NCBI RefSeq assembly: GCF_013817205.1
Contig: NZ_JACDDD010000020.1
Location: forward strand, 1 to 48,354
Origin: Polaromonas sp.
Lineage (GTDB): Bacteria; Pseudomonadota; Gammaproteobacteria; Burkholderiales; Burkholderiaceae_C
Reading direction: 5' to 3'
Length of the DNA stretch: 48,354 bases
Shown: piece after piece, positions 27,400-35,876 of the stretch
Layout: each line of letters begins with the position of its first letter
Position numbering within the stretch: the stretch's first letter is position 1
The notes under the pieces: generated by a model
What the model was told of the DNA's origin: nothing
What the model saw: only the letters and a program-made list of their open reading frames with translations
The model's database searches: none
Position numbers and translations under genes: made by a program

Positions 27400-27780
27400 A
27401 TGCAACGTACCCTTCTCGCCGGAAAAATCCATCGCGCCACCGTCACCCAGTGCGAACTGCATTACGAGGGTTCCTGTGCCATTGATGACGACTTGCTGGA
27501 GGCCTCGGGCATTGCCGAGTTCGAGCAGATCCACATCTGGAACATCAACAACGGCGCGCGTTTTGTGACCTACGCCATACGCGCCCAACGTGGCAGCGGC
27601 ACCATCTCGGTCAATGGCTCGGCGGCGCGCCAGGCGGCTGTTGGCGATCTGATCATCATTGCCGCGTTTGGCCAGTTGCCGGCACATCAGGTGGCCGGCT
27701 TCCAGCCTAAACTGGTGTTTGTTGACAGCGCCAATCGCATCCAGGAAGAACGCTCCACAATTGCTGTGCAGGGCCTGTGA
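27400..27780 (+). CDS. panD: Aspartate 1-decarboxylase
   Basis: The 126-residue pyruvoyl enzyme makes beta-alanine for pantothenate. It self-cleaves between G24 and S25 in HYEGSCAID, leaving the pyruvoyl group. [10 protein letters not shown] and [19 protein letters not shown] are typical. GGAG lies 5 nt before the ATG at 27400; a longer upstream frame overlaps thiE and is not used. It sits 13 nt after thiE and so may be read from the thiamine promoter. Confidence 0.97.
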   Translation: MQRTLLAGKIHRATVTQCELHYEGSCAIDDDLLEASGIAEFEQIHIWNINNGARFVTYAIRAQRGSGTISVNGSAARQAAVGDLIIIAAFGQLPAHQVAGFQPKLVFVDSANRIQEERSTIAVQGL

Positions 27781-27835
27781 GCCAGCCACGGCCTTCTTTT
27801 CTCCTCGCCATCTCCGTCGTTTGAAGGAATCAACC

Positions 27836-28852
27836 ATGTCCAGCGTTTTTGAACAACCCGTCACCCTGCACCGCCCGCGCCAGACGGTCCCGGTCGGCCC
27901 CGCGGCCCGCTGGAGTGTTGACGCCATTGAGGCATTGTTTAACCTGCCTTTCCCGGAACTGATGCACCAGGCGCAAACCGTGCACCGTGAAAACTTTGAT
28001 GCCTCACGCGTTGAATTTGCCACACTGCTGTCGGTCAAAACCGGGGGTTGCCCGGAAGACTGCAACTACTGTCCGCAAGCAGCCCGTTTCGACACCGGCG
28101 TGGAAGCCACCAAGTTGATGGAACCGCATGAAGTGAAGCTGGCCGCCCAACGCGCCAAGGACGCCGGTGCCACACGTTTTTGCATGGGGGCCGCCTGGCG
28201 TGCGCCCAAAGACCGGGACATTGAAAAAGTGGCCGAGCTGGTGCGCACGGTCAAGGCGCTCGGGCTGGAAACCTGCGCCACCCTGGGCATGCTGGAAGAC
28301 GGCCACGCCCAAACACTGCAAAGCGCGGGCCTGGACTACTACAACCACAACCTCGACAGCGCGCCTGACTTTTATGGCGACATCATCACCACGCGCGACT
28401 ACCAGGACCGGATCGACACCCTGGCACGCGTACGCAGCGCGGGCGTGAAGGTCTGCTGCGGCGGTATTGTCGGCATGGGCGAAACGAGACGTCAGCGCGC
28501 CGGTCTGGTGGCCGAGCTGGCCAACCTCTCGCCTTATCCCGAGTCGGTGCCGATAAACAACCTGGTCAAGGTCGAAGGTACGCCACTGGCCGACCAGAAA
28601 GACCTCGATCCGTTTGAATTCGTGCGCACAATTGCTGTGGCACGCATCACCATGCCGGAAGCACGTGTGCGCCTGTCGGCAGGCCGACAGCAAATGGGCG
28701 ATGCGGTGCAGGCTCTGTGTTTCCTGGCCGGCGCCAACTCCATCTTTTACGGCGACAAGCTGCTGACCACTGGCAATCCCGACACCGACGCTGATGTGGC
28801 CCTGCTGAACCGTCTGGGCATGACACGTTCTGCGCCGGAGGTGCAAGCATGA
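27836..28852 (+). CDS. bioB: Biotin synthase
   Basis: The 338-residue radical SAM enzyme inserts sulfur into dethiobiotin. The SAM-cluster motif CxxxCxxC is C72, C76, C79 ([10 protein letters not shown]). The [2Fe-2S] region includes [22 protein letters not shown] and [17 protein letters not shown] precedes the chosen ATG by 7 nt; a longer frame from 27659 overlaps panD. It lies between panD and panB and overlaps panB by ATGA. No other bio gene is in the window. Confidence 0.97.
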   Translation: MSSVFEQPVTLHRPRQTVPVGPAARWSVDAIEALFNLPFPELMHQAQTVHRENFDASRVEFATLLSVKTGGCPEDCNYCPQAARFDTGVEATKLMEPHEVKLAAQRAKDAGATRFCMGAAWRAPKDRDIEKVAELVRTVKALGLETCATLGMLEDGHAQTLQSAGLDYYNHNLDSAPDFYGDIITTRDYQDRIDTLARVRSAGVKVCCGGIVGMGETRRQRAGLVAELANLSPYPESVPINNLVKVEGTPLADQKDLDPFEFVRTIAVARITMPEARVRLSAGRQQMGDAVQALCFLAGANSIFYGDKLLTTGNPDTDADVALLNRLGMTRSAPEVQA

Positions 28853-29727
28853 CGCCCGCCAACACGGCCGCCAGCCCCTATGGCACCTTGCCCGCCGTCC
28901 CGCCACCCGCTTCGCGCAAACCCATCAGTCTGCCGCGCCTGCGCGAAATGCATGCACAGGGCGACAAAATCACCATGCTGACCGCTTACGACGCGACTTT
29001 TGCGGCGGTGGCCGATTCGGCCGGCGTGGAATGCATTCTGGTCGGCGATTCGCTGGGCATGGTCTGCCAGGGCATGCCCAGCACAGTCGGCGTGACGCTG
29101 GAGGCCATGCGCCACCACACCGAAGGCGTAGCACGCGGTCTGCACCGTGCGCAGGCCACCGCGTGGCTGATTTCCGACCTGCCTTTTGGCAGCTACCACG
29201 AGTCGAAAGAGCAGGCCCTGCGCAGCGCTGCCGTGTTGATGCAGGCCGGCGCGCACATGGTCAAACTTGAAGGCGGTGGCTGGACGGCAGACACCGTGCA
29301 TTTTTTGGTGGAACGCGGCATTCCGGTGTGCGCGCACCTGGGCCTGACACCGCAAACTGTGCATTCGCTGGGTGGTTACCGGGTGCAGGGCAAATCCGAA
29401 GAAGCCGCGACCACACTGAAAGCCCACGCCCACGCATTGCAGGATGCAGGAGCAGCCATGATGGTGCTGGAGATGGTGCCCGCTGCACTGTCGGCAACGT
29501 TGACAAAAGAACTTACGCACTGCGCGACCATAGGCATAGGTGCCGGTGTCGGCACGGCGGGGCAAGTGCTGGTTCTGCACGACATGCTGGGCATGAACCT
29601 GGGGAAAATGGCCAAGTTCGTGCACAACTTCCTGGCAGAAGAAACCAGCGTGCGCGGTGCCATGCAGGCCTATGTGCGGGCGGTCAAGGAGGGCCGCTTC
29701 CCGGTTGACGCCCTGCACGCTTGGTGA
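28849..29727 (+). CDS. panB: Ketopantoate hydroxymethyltransferase
   Basis: The 292-residue TIM-barrel enzyme transfers a hydroxymethyl group from methylenetetrahydrofolate to ketoisovalerate, giving ketopantoate. Family residues include [51 protein letters not shown] and [20 protein letters not shown]. Length is slightly above the usual ~265 residues because of a 25-residue N-terminal tail. It starts within the bioB stop and lies 56 nt before panC. Confidence 0.97.
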   Translation: MTPANTAASPYGTLPAVPPPASRKPISLPRLREMHAQGDKITMLTAYDATFAAVADSAGVECILVGDSLGMVCQGMPSTVGVTLEAMRHHTEGVARGLHRAQATAWLISDLPFGSYHESKEQALRSAAVLMQAGAHMVKLEGGGWTADTVHFLVERGIPVCAHLGLTPQTVHSLGGYRVQGKSEEAATTLKAHAHALQDAGAAMMVLEMVPAALSATLTKELTHCATIGIGAGVGTAGQVLVLHDMLGMNLGKMAKFVHNFLAEETSVRGAMQAYVRAVKEGRFPVDALHAW

Positions 29728-29783
29728 ATAGATGGCCCCCACGCTTGTATAGTCGCCCCTTTTGAACACGAGCTTCGCAACGC

Positions 29784-30632
29784 ATGAACATCGTCCACAG
29801 CATCACCGACTTGCGCGCCGCGCTCGCTCCCTTTCAGCGCCCGGCTTTTGTGGCCACCATGGGCAATCTGCACGACGGCCATATCGCGCTGGTGGACAAG
29901 GCCAAGCCACTGGGCGACGTGACCGTGGCCAGCATTTTCGTGAACCGTCTGCAATTTGCGCCGCACGAAGACTTTGACAGTTACCCGCGCACCTGGGAGG
30001 CAGACTGCGACCGGCTGCGCGCCGCCGGCTGCGATGTGCTGTTTGCGCCGCGCGAGACCGACCTTTACCCCGAGCCGCAGACCTACAAGGTGCACCCACC
30101 GGCTGAACTCGCCGACATTCTCGAAGGCCACTTCCGGCCCGGATTTTTTATCGGTGTCAGCACCGTGGTGATGAAGTTGTTTTCCAGCGTGTTCGCCGGC
30201 AAGCCGGCAGGCTTCGCAGTGTTCGGCAAGAAGGACTACCAGCAGCTGATGATCGTGCGGCGCATGGTGCAGCAGTTTGCGCTGCCGATGGAGATCGTGC
30301 CCTGCTACACGCTACGCGCAGCCGATGGTCTGGCGCTGTCTTCGCGCAACGGTTACCTGTCGGCACCCGAGCGCAGCGAAGCGGTTCAGCTGTCGCGCGC
30401 CCTTCAGGCGCTGGGCCAAACCGTGAAAACGCAAGGGACAGCAGCGCGGGAAGCGCTGGAAGAAGAAGCCATGCAGGCCCTGAGCAGGCGCGGCTGGAAA
30501 CCCGACTACCTGAGCGTGCGCCGCCGCAGCGACCTGTTGCCACCGGACAGCGGTGACATCGACACACCCTTGGTGGTGCTGGGCGCGGCCAGACTTGGGA
30601 CGACGCGCTTGATTGATAACCTGGAAATTTGA
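29784..30632 (+). CDS. panC: Pantothenate synthetase
   Basis: The 282-residue ligase joins pantoate and beta-alanine with ATP. Motifs are [16 protein letters not shown] (HIGH-like, with the second His of the HxGH), [17 protein letters not shown], and [29 protein letters not shown], and [11 protein letters not shown] with the KMSKS-like region, follow. It closes the pantothenate-biotin group. The next 70 nt lead into the scar described at 30702. Confidence 0.97.
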   Translation: MNIVHSITDLRAALAPFQRPAFVATMGNLHDGHIALVDKAKPLGDVTVASIFVNRLQFAPHEDFDSYPRTWEADCDRLRAAGCDVLFAPRETDLYPEPQTYKVHPPAELADILEGHFRPGFFIGVSTVVMKLFSSVFAGKPAGFAVFGKKDYQQLMIVRRMVQQFALPMEIVPCYTLRAADGLALSSRNGYLSAPERSEAVQLSRALQALGQTVKTQGTAAREALEEEAMQALSRRGWKPDYLSVRRRSDLLPPDSGDIDTPLVVLGAARLGTTRLIDNLEI

Positions 30633-30701
30633 GGCAAGTTCGACCTGATGAACCGCGATCAACCACCGGCTCGATGTATGGGCTGCCAGCTCAAACCCTA
30701 G

Positions 30702-30885
30702 GCTCGCTGTGTCATTGAGCTCAAGAATCTGGACGCTGGTAACCCGGACGATGGCCTTTTCACCGCTGACCAGTTTGACCGCAAGACCAGTGAAGTAAAA
30801 AACCTGGGGGCTCCGTCACGCGGCGCCATTGAAGTCAAAAGCCCGGCCGAGCCCGTTGACGATACGGCACAGCAGCGGGTCGACC
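30702..30885 (+). pseudogene. Fragment resembling an N6-adenine DNA methylase / restriction-modification protein
   Basis: After a stop at 30699 the forward frame reads ARCVIELKNLDAGNPDDGLF, then TADQFDRKTSEVKNLGAPSR and GAIEVKSPAEPVDDTA. This looks like the N-terminal nuclease-like part of large N-6 DNA methylase / type ISP restriction proteins as I remember them. There is no start codon, no ribosome site and no continuation, so it is a remnant. Its right end meets the truncated YqjE gene on the opposite strand. The family assignment is from memory and is the weak point. Confidence 0.5.
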
Positions 30886-31019
30886 AGGTGCTGCAATTCT
30901 TCCTCGAGTTCCACACCGGCCAGCGCAAGCCGCGTGTGCGCGATGCCCAGCGCAGTCAGTGCAAGCTGGCGCAGCGAGGCGAGCAAGCGCGGTGTCGCGC
31001 CGCTGTCAGCCGGATTCAT
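30816..31019 (-). pseudogene. Truncated YqjE/DUF1469-like membrane protein
   Basis: The first ~40 residues (LLASLRQLALTALGIAHTRL, then ALAGVELEEELQHL) match the amphipathic start of YqjE-type holin-superfamily proteins. The expected two membrane helices are missing. Instead the frame runs into the sequence antisense to the methylase-like fragment and stops at 67 residues. It lies 18 nt after the DUF883 gene, the usual partner order. A complete homologue exists at 43825-44190. Confidence 0.6.
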
Positions 31020-31037
31020 GCCAGTCCAGGTACCGGG

Positions 31038-31340
31038 CTACTTGCGGTTGACCAGCAGACCGATCAGGAAGCCGGCCGCCGCCGCGACGCCAACCGCCTT
31101 CCACGGGTTGGCGTGTACGTACTCGTCGGTGACCTTGGCGGCTTCCTTGCCCTTGAGCAAGGCCGCTTCCTGCAGGCCGGTGAGCTTTTCGGTGGCCAGC
31201 TTGAGTTTGCCCGCAGCCTTTTCGCGTAGGGCGGATGCGGTTTCGCCGGTGGCAGCGGTGGCGGCCTTGAGCAGGTCCTCGACGTCGGTGAGAACGACCT
31301 TCATGTCGGTGATCAGTTTTTCTTTGCTGGTGTTGTCCAT
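31038..31340 (-). CDS. DUF883 (YqjD/ElaB-like) membrane-anchored protein
   Basis: The 100-residue protein has a long charged amphipathic helix (KEKLITDMKVVLTDVEDLLKAA, alanine/lysine repeats) and a single C-terminal membrane helix (WKAVGVAAAAGFLIGLLVNRK). This is the pattern of E. coli YqjD/ElaB, inner-membrane proteins reported to bind ribosomes in stationary phase. ATG 31340 has GGGAG upstream; a longer frame to 31442 is unlikely. Its downstream partner gene is truncated. Confidence 0.88.
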   Translation of the reverse strand: MDNTSKEKLITDMKVVLTDVEDLLKAATAATGETASALREKAAGKLKLATEKLTGLQEAALLKGKEAAKVTDEYVHANPWKAVGVAAAAGFLIGLLVNRK

Positions 31341-31525
31341 GGCGGGCTCCCGAATGCGGTTGGAAAAAAGGTCGGCGACGAGCGCACCGGCAAGGCACCG
31401 GGTGCTCCATATCAGTTTAGTCCAGCGGCAAAGCCGCAGCAAACGGAGAGTCTGAATTTTCCGTGTCGATTGATTCGCCGCAATAATGCGGGCTTCCTCC
31501 CCCGACGCCCTTACCGGAATAGCCC

Positions 31526-31882
31526 ATGGATCCCAGCCTGCTGACCCCCCTGTTCACCCTGCTCGGCACTCTGGTCGGCGGCCTGGTGACTTTCGCCGTG
31601 AACCGGCAGCAATTCAGACACCAGTTGCAGGCCCTGCAGCAGCAGTACAAAACCGAGTTCATGGCCGAGGAAACCGCGCGCCATTTCCTCAGCCACAAAA
31701 GTTTCACCGACCGATCCTTCGACGTGCTCAGAAAACACCTGGGCGGTTTTGAGGACGACGAGTTACGCAAGATCCTGGTGCGGGCCGGCGCGGTCAGGAC
31801 TTACCGCGAGGATGACAGTGAGTGGTGGTATCTGCTCTCGCGGATGGGCGAGAGGATTGAGAAGATGCAACAACGGGGCTGA
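31526..31882 (+). CDS. Small membrane-anchored hypothetical protein
   Basis: The 118-residue protein starts with one hydrophobic helix (LLTPLFTLLGTLVGGLVTFAV). A glutamine-rich coiled-coil (QFRHQLQALQQQYKTEF) and a mixed charged domain (HFLSHKSFTDRSFDVLRKHL, WWYLLSRMGERIEKM) follow. I do not recognise the family. The soluble part, facing the cytoplasm if the helix is an N-out anchor, contains several conserved-looking aromatic and arginine residues. No operon partner is apparent. Confidence 0.7.
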   Translation: MDPSLLTPLFTLLGTLVGGLVTFAVNRQQFRHQLQALQQQYKTEFMAEETARHFLSHKSFTDRSFDVLRKHLGGFEDDELRKILVRAGAVRTYREDDSEWWYLLSRMGERIEKMQQRG

Positions 31883-31955
31883 TCAGTTGACCCACTTCGC
31901 GGCGGTCCTGATTTGCCGCAGACAGCAGCGCTTAACTCCCCACTCCCACCCCTAG

Positions 31956-31987
31956 CCCCTCCCTCGCCCCGCTGGGCGATGGAGGGG
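31956..31987. repeat. GC-rich imperfect hairpin in the 31.9-32.5 kb spacer
   Basis: Two 14-nt arms (CCCCTCCCTCGCCC and GGGCGATGGAGGGG) pair with one mismatch around a CGCT loop. It follows the small membrane protein by 75 nt and opens a 585-nt gene-free stretch (31883-32467). Reading frames across 31990-32345 are, I believe, the type often mis-called as genes in dispersed repeats. I see no real gene there. Confidence 0.55.
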
Positions 31988-32268
31988 GGCTTCATTTGGC
32001 CGCGTGTGCTGCGCTCGCGTGCAAGCGTGACGGACTGTTGGGATTCCCGTGCAGGAAGCGCGCAGCGCTTCCTGCACTCCGGACTTTGTTCCCGTATCCG
32101 TCCCCCACCCGTCGGGCTGGGCCGAGGAGCGCAGGTGAAGGCGGATCAGGGCAAGCGATTGTCTGAGGCGAAGCCGAGTTCGAGCGAGACCCCGCTTTTA
32201 ACGAGCACCGCAGGGTGCCCCGTAGCGCAGCGCAGGGGACCCAGACCATCGGGTCGCCTTTTTCTTTG

Positions 32269-32304
32269 CTTACTTTCTTTTTGGCGACGCAAAAAGAAAG
32301 TAAG
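32269..32304. repeat. Perfect 15-bp inverted repeat with 6-nt loop
   Basis: CTTACTTTCTTTTTG (32269-32283) and CAAAAAGAAAGTAAG (32290-32304) are exact reverse complements around GCGACG. The upstream context GGGTCGCCTTTTTCTTTG belongs to the same unit. It is known to me as a widespread dispersed element in beta- and gammaproteobacteria; it could form a bidirectional terminator because each arm ends in a T-rich run. Confidence 0.8.
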
Positions 32305-32377
32305 TTGCCGCCGGGCAACCCCCGGCTTGCTGGCACACCACAAATCCCCGAAGCATTGCCATCACAGACACTAATTT

Positions 32378-32431
32378 GCTATGAATTTAGTAGCTGCAGA
32401 CACTTGATGGCTGTGGACTGGAGCCCAAAAA
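32378..32431 (+). repeat. Palindromic repeat copy downstream of gpsA
   Basis: The core GCTAT-GAATTTA-GTAGC (32378-32394) is followed by TGCAGACACTT, GGCTG, GGAG and CCCAAAA, a diverged form of the tail seen in nadB. It is intergenic, about 37 nt beyond the gpsA stop. Confidence 0.6.
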
Positions 32432-32467
32432 TAGAAAAAACCCTTGCCCAGCCGGGCACGAGGCGCC

Positions 32468-33517
32468 CTAGCGCAGTTCGTCCGCCGGATCCCGCCCCAT
32501 CAGCAGTGCCACCGCTTCGGCCGGCCGAATCTGCCCCCCCAGCAGCGCAACGACAGCTTCGGAGATCGGCATCTCCACACCCAGCCCTCGGGCGCGCTGC
32601 ACCACGGTGCGGGCGCAATACACGCCTTCCGCCACATGGCCGAGTGACTGCACCGCCTGGTCCAGTGACTGGCCCAGGGCCAGCAGCAGCCCGACCTGTC
32701 GGTTGCGGCTCAGGTCGCCGGTGGCGGTCAGCACCAGATCGCCCAGACCCGACAGGCCAGTGAAGCTCTCGGCGCGAGCGCCCAAGGCCAGCCCCAGCTT
32801 GGTCATCTCGCTCAGGCCGCGTGTGATCAGCGCGGCCCGGGCATTGAGCCCGAGGTTCAGGCCATCGCACAGGCCGGTGGCGATCGCCAGCACATTCTTG
32901 ACCGCGCCGCCAACCTCGACACCGACGATGTCGTCGTTGGCATACACACGCAGCGCGGGGCCGTGGAAGGCCGCCACCAGCGCTTCGCGTACTTCCGCGT
33001 GTTCGCTGGCAGCGACCAGTGCGGTCGGCTGCCCGCGCGCGACCTCCTGCGCAAAACTCGGGCCACTAAGCGCACCCGCTCTCAAATTGATAGCTGCCTG
33101 CGCCCGAATTTCGTGGGCCAACAGCCCAAAAGGCTTCAAATTTGCGCCTCCCCCGGCAAGCGGAGCCTCAAAACCCTTGCACAGCCAGGCGACCGGCGCC
33201 CTGACCGCCTGCACGCGCTGCAACATGCCGCGCAGCCCCGCAATCGGTGTGGCAATGACGATCAGGTCCTGGCCGGTCAGCAAGGCATCCAGCGATGCGT
33301 CAGGGCCTCCAGCCAGCATCAGGGAGGGCGGCAGCGCCATATCCGGCAGGTAACGGGCGTTGACCCGCTGCGACTGCATGTCCGCAAGTTGGGCAGCGTC
33401 GCGCGCCCACAGGCTGACCTGGTGCCGCGGCGCTGAAGAACGGGAAGTGGCCGCCCGGGCGGCACTGATGGCCAGGGCGGTCCCCCAGGCGCCAGCGCCG
33501 AGAACGGCAATTTTCAT
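32468..33517 (-). CDS. gpsA: NAD(P)-dependent glycerol-3-phosphate dehydrogenase
   Basis: The 349-residue enzyme reduces dihydroxyacetone phosphate to sn-glycerol 3-phosphate for phospholipids. The N-terminal Rossmann motif is [12 protein letters not shown], then [54 protein letters not shown] and [14 protein letters not shown]. The ATG at 33517 starts right at the Rossmann strand; a longer frame to 33658 runs into secB. A palindromic repeat copy lies between KGFE and LSGPSF. It is downstream of secB on the same strand. Confidence 0.96.
   Translation of the reverse strand: MKIAVLGAGAWGTALAISAARAATSRSSAPRHQVSLWARDAAQLADMQSQRVNARYLPDMALPPSLMLAGGPDASLDALLTGQDLIVIATPIAGLRGMLQRVQAVRAPVAWLCKGFEAPLAGGGANLKPFGLLAHEIRAQAAINLRAGALSGPSFAQEVARGQPTALVAASEHAEVREALVAAFHGPALRVYANDDIVGVEVGGAVKNVLAIATGLCDGLNLGLNARAALITRGLSEMTKLGLALGARAESFTGLSGLGDLVLTATGDLSRNRQVGLLLALGQSLDQAVQSLGHVAEGVYCARTVVQRARGLGVEMPISEAVVALLGGQIRPAEAVALLMGRDPADELR
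33078..33145 (-). repeat. Palindromic repeat copy inside gpsA
   Basis: On the forward strand the core GCTCT-CAAATTG-ATAGC (33078-33094) is followed by TGCCTGCGCCCG, GGGCCAACAGCCC and AAAAGGCTTCAAATTT. In protein terms it gives about 22 residues ([20 protein letters not shown] and flanks) between the KGFE and LSGPSF blocks. The frame is intact. Confidence 0.65.
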
Positions 33518-33545
33518 AGCGGGCAGGGAAACGCGGCGCCAGGGA

Positions 33546-34013
33546 TCAGACGATGATTTGCGGCGCTTCCTGGGCGGCCGATGCGGCGGCAGCCTGTTGT
33601 TGCTCGAACATCGCCTGGAAGTTGATCTCAGCCAGGTTGACGGGCGGGAAACCGCCACGCTGGATCACGTCGGCCACATTGCCGCGCAGATAGGGGTAAA
33701 CAATCTGCGGGCAGGCAATGCCCAGCACAGCGTTGAGCTGCTCCGGTGGCATGTTGCGGATTTCAAAAATGCCGGCCTGCTTGGCCTCGACCATGAACAC
33801 GGTCTTGTCCTCGATCTTGGTGTGCACGGTGGCGGTCACGCTGACTTCGTACAGGCCGTCGGTGATCGGCATGGCGTCCACGCCGAGCTGGATGTCGACT
33901 GCCGGCTGCTCCTGGTTCAACAGGATTTCAGGCGAATTGGGCTGCTCCAGCGAGATGTCCTTGAGGTAGACGCGCTGGATTTGGAACACGGGGTCAAGGT
34001 TGGCTTCGGCCAT
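33546..34013 (-). CDS. secB: Protein-export chaperone SecB
   Basis: The 155-residue tetrameric chaperone holds preproteins unfolded and delivers them to SecA. Family segments are [44 protein letters not shown], and [36 protein letters not shown] split across the core. The acidic N-terminus and short C-terminal tail are normal. The start at 34013 is chosen because MAEANLDP is the conserved beginning; a longer frame reaches 34070. The unit reads secB-gpsA, with grxC upstream beyond a terminator. Confidence 0.97.
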   Translation of the reverse strand: MAEANLDPVFQIQRVYLKDISLEQPNSPEILLNQEQPAVDIQLGVDAMPITDGLYEVSVTATVHTKIEDKTVFMVEAKQAGIFEIRNMPPEQLNAVLGIACPQIVYPYLRGNVADVIQRGGFPPVNLAEINFQAMFEQQQAAAASAAQEAPQIIV

Positions 34014-34036
34014 AGTGAATCTTTCGGAAGGCTTGG

Positions 34037-34068
34037 AAAAAAAATAAAGCCTGCGGCGCGCAGCAGGC
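34037..34068 (-). terminator. Rho-independent terminator after grxC
   Basis: Read on the reverse strand, GCCTGC (34068-34063) and GCAGGC (34054-34049) form a stem with an 8-nt loop. TTTATTTTTTTTCC (down to 34035) follows. It separates the grxC/rhodanese unit from secB-gpsA. Confidence 0.75.
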
Positions 34069-34132
34069 ACAGCGCATTATCTCAGGTGTGTCTGCGGCAG
34101 CCGCAGTGGCAACGGCAGCGTGTAACCGGCCC

Positions 34133-34390
34133 TCAGCTATTGAGCAAGGGCAGCAGAGCGCCCCGGCCGTCCAGCGCCACCAGGTCGTCGCAGCCGCCGA
34201 CGTGGGTATCACCGATGAAAATCTGCGGCACCGTGCGGCGACCGGTGATCTCCATCATCTTCTGGCGCTCGGCCGGCTGCATGTCCACGCGGATTTCCTC
34301 GATCGCCTCGACTCCACGCTGCTTGAGCAATTGTTTGGCGTGATTGCAGTAAGGACAGCTGGCGGTCAGGTAGATCTTGACAGTTCGCAT
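34133..34390 (-). CDS. grxC: Glutaredoxin 3
   Basis: The 85-residue thioredoxin-fold protein has the redox site CPYC (C12, C15), the glutathione-binding TVPQIFIGD with cis-proline, and GGCDDL. It uses glutathione to reduce protein disulfides in the cytosol. It is 42 nt downstream of a rhodanese-like gene and ahead of secB, the common order in betaproteobacteria, and is followed by a rho-independent terminator. Confidence 0.96.
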   Translation of the reverse strand: MRTVKIYLTASCPYCNHAKQLLKQRGVEAIEEIRVDMQPAERQKMMEITGRRTVPQIFIGDTHVGGCDDLVALDGRGALLPLLNS

Positions 34391-34432
34391 GAATCAGTTT
34401 CTCCGGTCGGGTTCAGGGTGGCAGCCCGCGAA

Positions 34433-34843
34433 TCAGGCCTTCTCGAGAGGCAGGTTAGCCTCTTTCCAGGATTTCAGCCCGCCGGCCAGGCATTGGGCCT
34501 GCTCGTAGCCAAGTTTTTTGGCCGTGGCCAGCGCCCGGTTGGCGCGGGCACCGCTGGGGCAGACCAAGATCAGCGGCAAGGCCTTGTTCTTGACCGCGCC
34601 AGGGAGCTTTTCCTCGAGCTGGTTCAAGGGAATGTTTTTGGCGCCGACCACATGGCCGCCGGAAAACTCCTCCGCTTCGCTGACATCAATCACCACGGCC
34701 TTGTCGCGGTTGATCAGTTGCACCGCCCCCGTGGCGCTGAGCGATCCGGCCGCCATGCCGCTGGAAATCAGGGGCCACACCAGCATGCCGCCGGAAGCCA
34801 GCGCTATAGCGATCAGCATCCAGTTATCGATGAGAAATTTCAC
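34433..34843 (-). CDS. Membrane-anchored rhodanese-like protein (YibN type)
   Basis: The 136-residue protein has an N-terminal membrane helix (WMLIAIALASGGMLVWPLI) and one rhodanese domain. VVIDVSEAEEFSGGHVVGAKN and the active-site loop CPSGARA with C95 are visible. A role in sulfur transfer or thiol chemistry is likely; it is the YibN-type gene usually found before grxC and secB. The substrate is not known from sequence. Confidence 0.9.
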   Translation of the reverse strand: MKFLIDNWMLIAIALASGGMLVWPLISSGMAAGSLSATGAVQLINRDKAVVIDVSEAEEFSGGHVVGAKNIPLNQLEEKLPGAVKNKALPLILVCPSGARANRALATAKKLGYEQAQCLAGGLKSWKEANLPLEKA

Positions 34844-34980
34844 TTTGAGTCCTTCAGGGTTTTGCGGTTAATCGCTGATTTTAGAATGCAGGGGTGAACA
34901 CGGCTGTGCGTACCCCGCCGCACACCCTGTTTTACACCCCGCCCACCCTCCAAAATCCCACCCCTTCATCTGCGTCACCC

Positions 34981-35724
34981 ATGTACAAACTTGTGCTCAT
35001 CCGCCACGGCGAATCAACCTGGAACCTTGAAAACCGCTTCACCGGCTGGGCCGATGTGGACCTCACGCCCACCGGCGTGGCGCAGGCCCTGGACGCCGGG
35101 CGCTTGCTCAAACGCGAGGGCTACGACTTCGATGTGGCCTACACCAGCATGCTCAAGCGCGCCACCCGCACGCTCTGGCACACGCTCGACGAAATGGACC
35201 GCACCTGGTTGCCGGTGGTGCACAGCTGGCGCCTCAACGAGCGGCACTACGGGGCGCTGCAGGGCCTGAACAAAGCCGAGACCGCCAAAAAGTACGGCGA
35301 CGCGCAGGTGCTGGCCTGGCGCCGCAGCTACGACACGCCGCCGCCAGCGCTGACGCAGGACGACGAGCGCTGGGAAGGCAGGGACCCGCGCTACGCCAAA
35401 CTCAAACCCGGTGAGGCGCCACTGACTGAATGCCTGAAAGACACCGTGGCCCGTGTGCTGCCACTCTGGAACGAGGCCATGGCACCGGCCATCCGCGCTG
35501 GCAAACGTATTGTGGTGGCGGCGCACGGCAACTCCATTCGCGCGCTGGTGAAGTACCTGGACAATATTTCCGACCAAGACATCGTCAGCCTGAATATCCC
35601 CAACGGCATTCCGCTGGTCTACGAACTCGATGCAGATCTGAAACCCCTGCGGCACGACTACCTGGGCGACAGCGAGGCCATTGCCACGGCTGCAGCGGCC
35701 GTCGCCGCCCAGGGAAAAGCGTGA
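34981..35724 (+). CDS. gpmA: 2,3-bisphosphoglycerate-dependent phosphoglycerate mutase
   Basis: The 247-residue glycolytic enzyme interconverts 3- and 2-phosphoglycerate. The phospho-histidine is H9 in [36 protein letters not shown] and the second histidine in [10 protein letters not shown] complete the site. Start 34981 is the conserved [10 protein letters not shown]; an upstream in-frame ATG at 34894 adds a proline-rich, unconserved leader. It is divergent from the rhodanese gene. Confidence 0.97.
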   Translation: MYKLVLIRHGESTWNLENRFTGWADVDLTPTGVAQALDAGRLLKREGYDFDVAYTSMLKRATRTLWHTLDEMDRTWLPVVHSWRLNERHYGALQGLNKAETAKKYGDAQVLAWRRSYDTPPPALTQDDERWEGRDPRYAKLKPGEAPLTECLKDTVARVLPLWNEAMAPAIRAGKRIVVAAHGNSIRALVKYLDNISDQDIVSLNIPNGIPLVYELDADLKPLRHDYLGDSEAIATAAAAVAAQGKA

Positions 35725-35876
35725 ACGTCAAGCCCGTGTAAAGCAGGCCAAGTTTGAAACATTTCCCGCTTGTGCGGCCTATGGCACGGGAACTGCCGGC
35801 CGAGGCCATTCTCCAAGGTGTATATTGGTTCAAAATCTGTGGCAACTGCCTTTAATCTAGGCGAACGAAGGTATTT

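Noticed and set aside
31992..32336. 114-residue reverse frame in the 31.9-32.5 kb spacer
   Set aside because: It runs through a perfect inverted repeat and looks like a frame commonly mis-annotated in dispersed repeats; no ribosome site.
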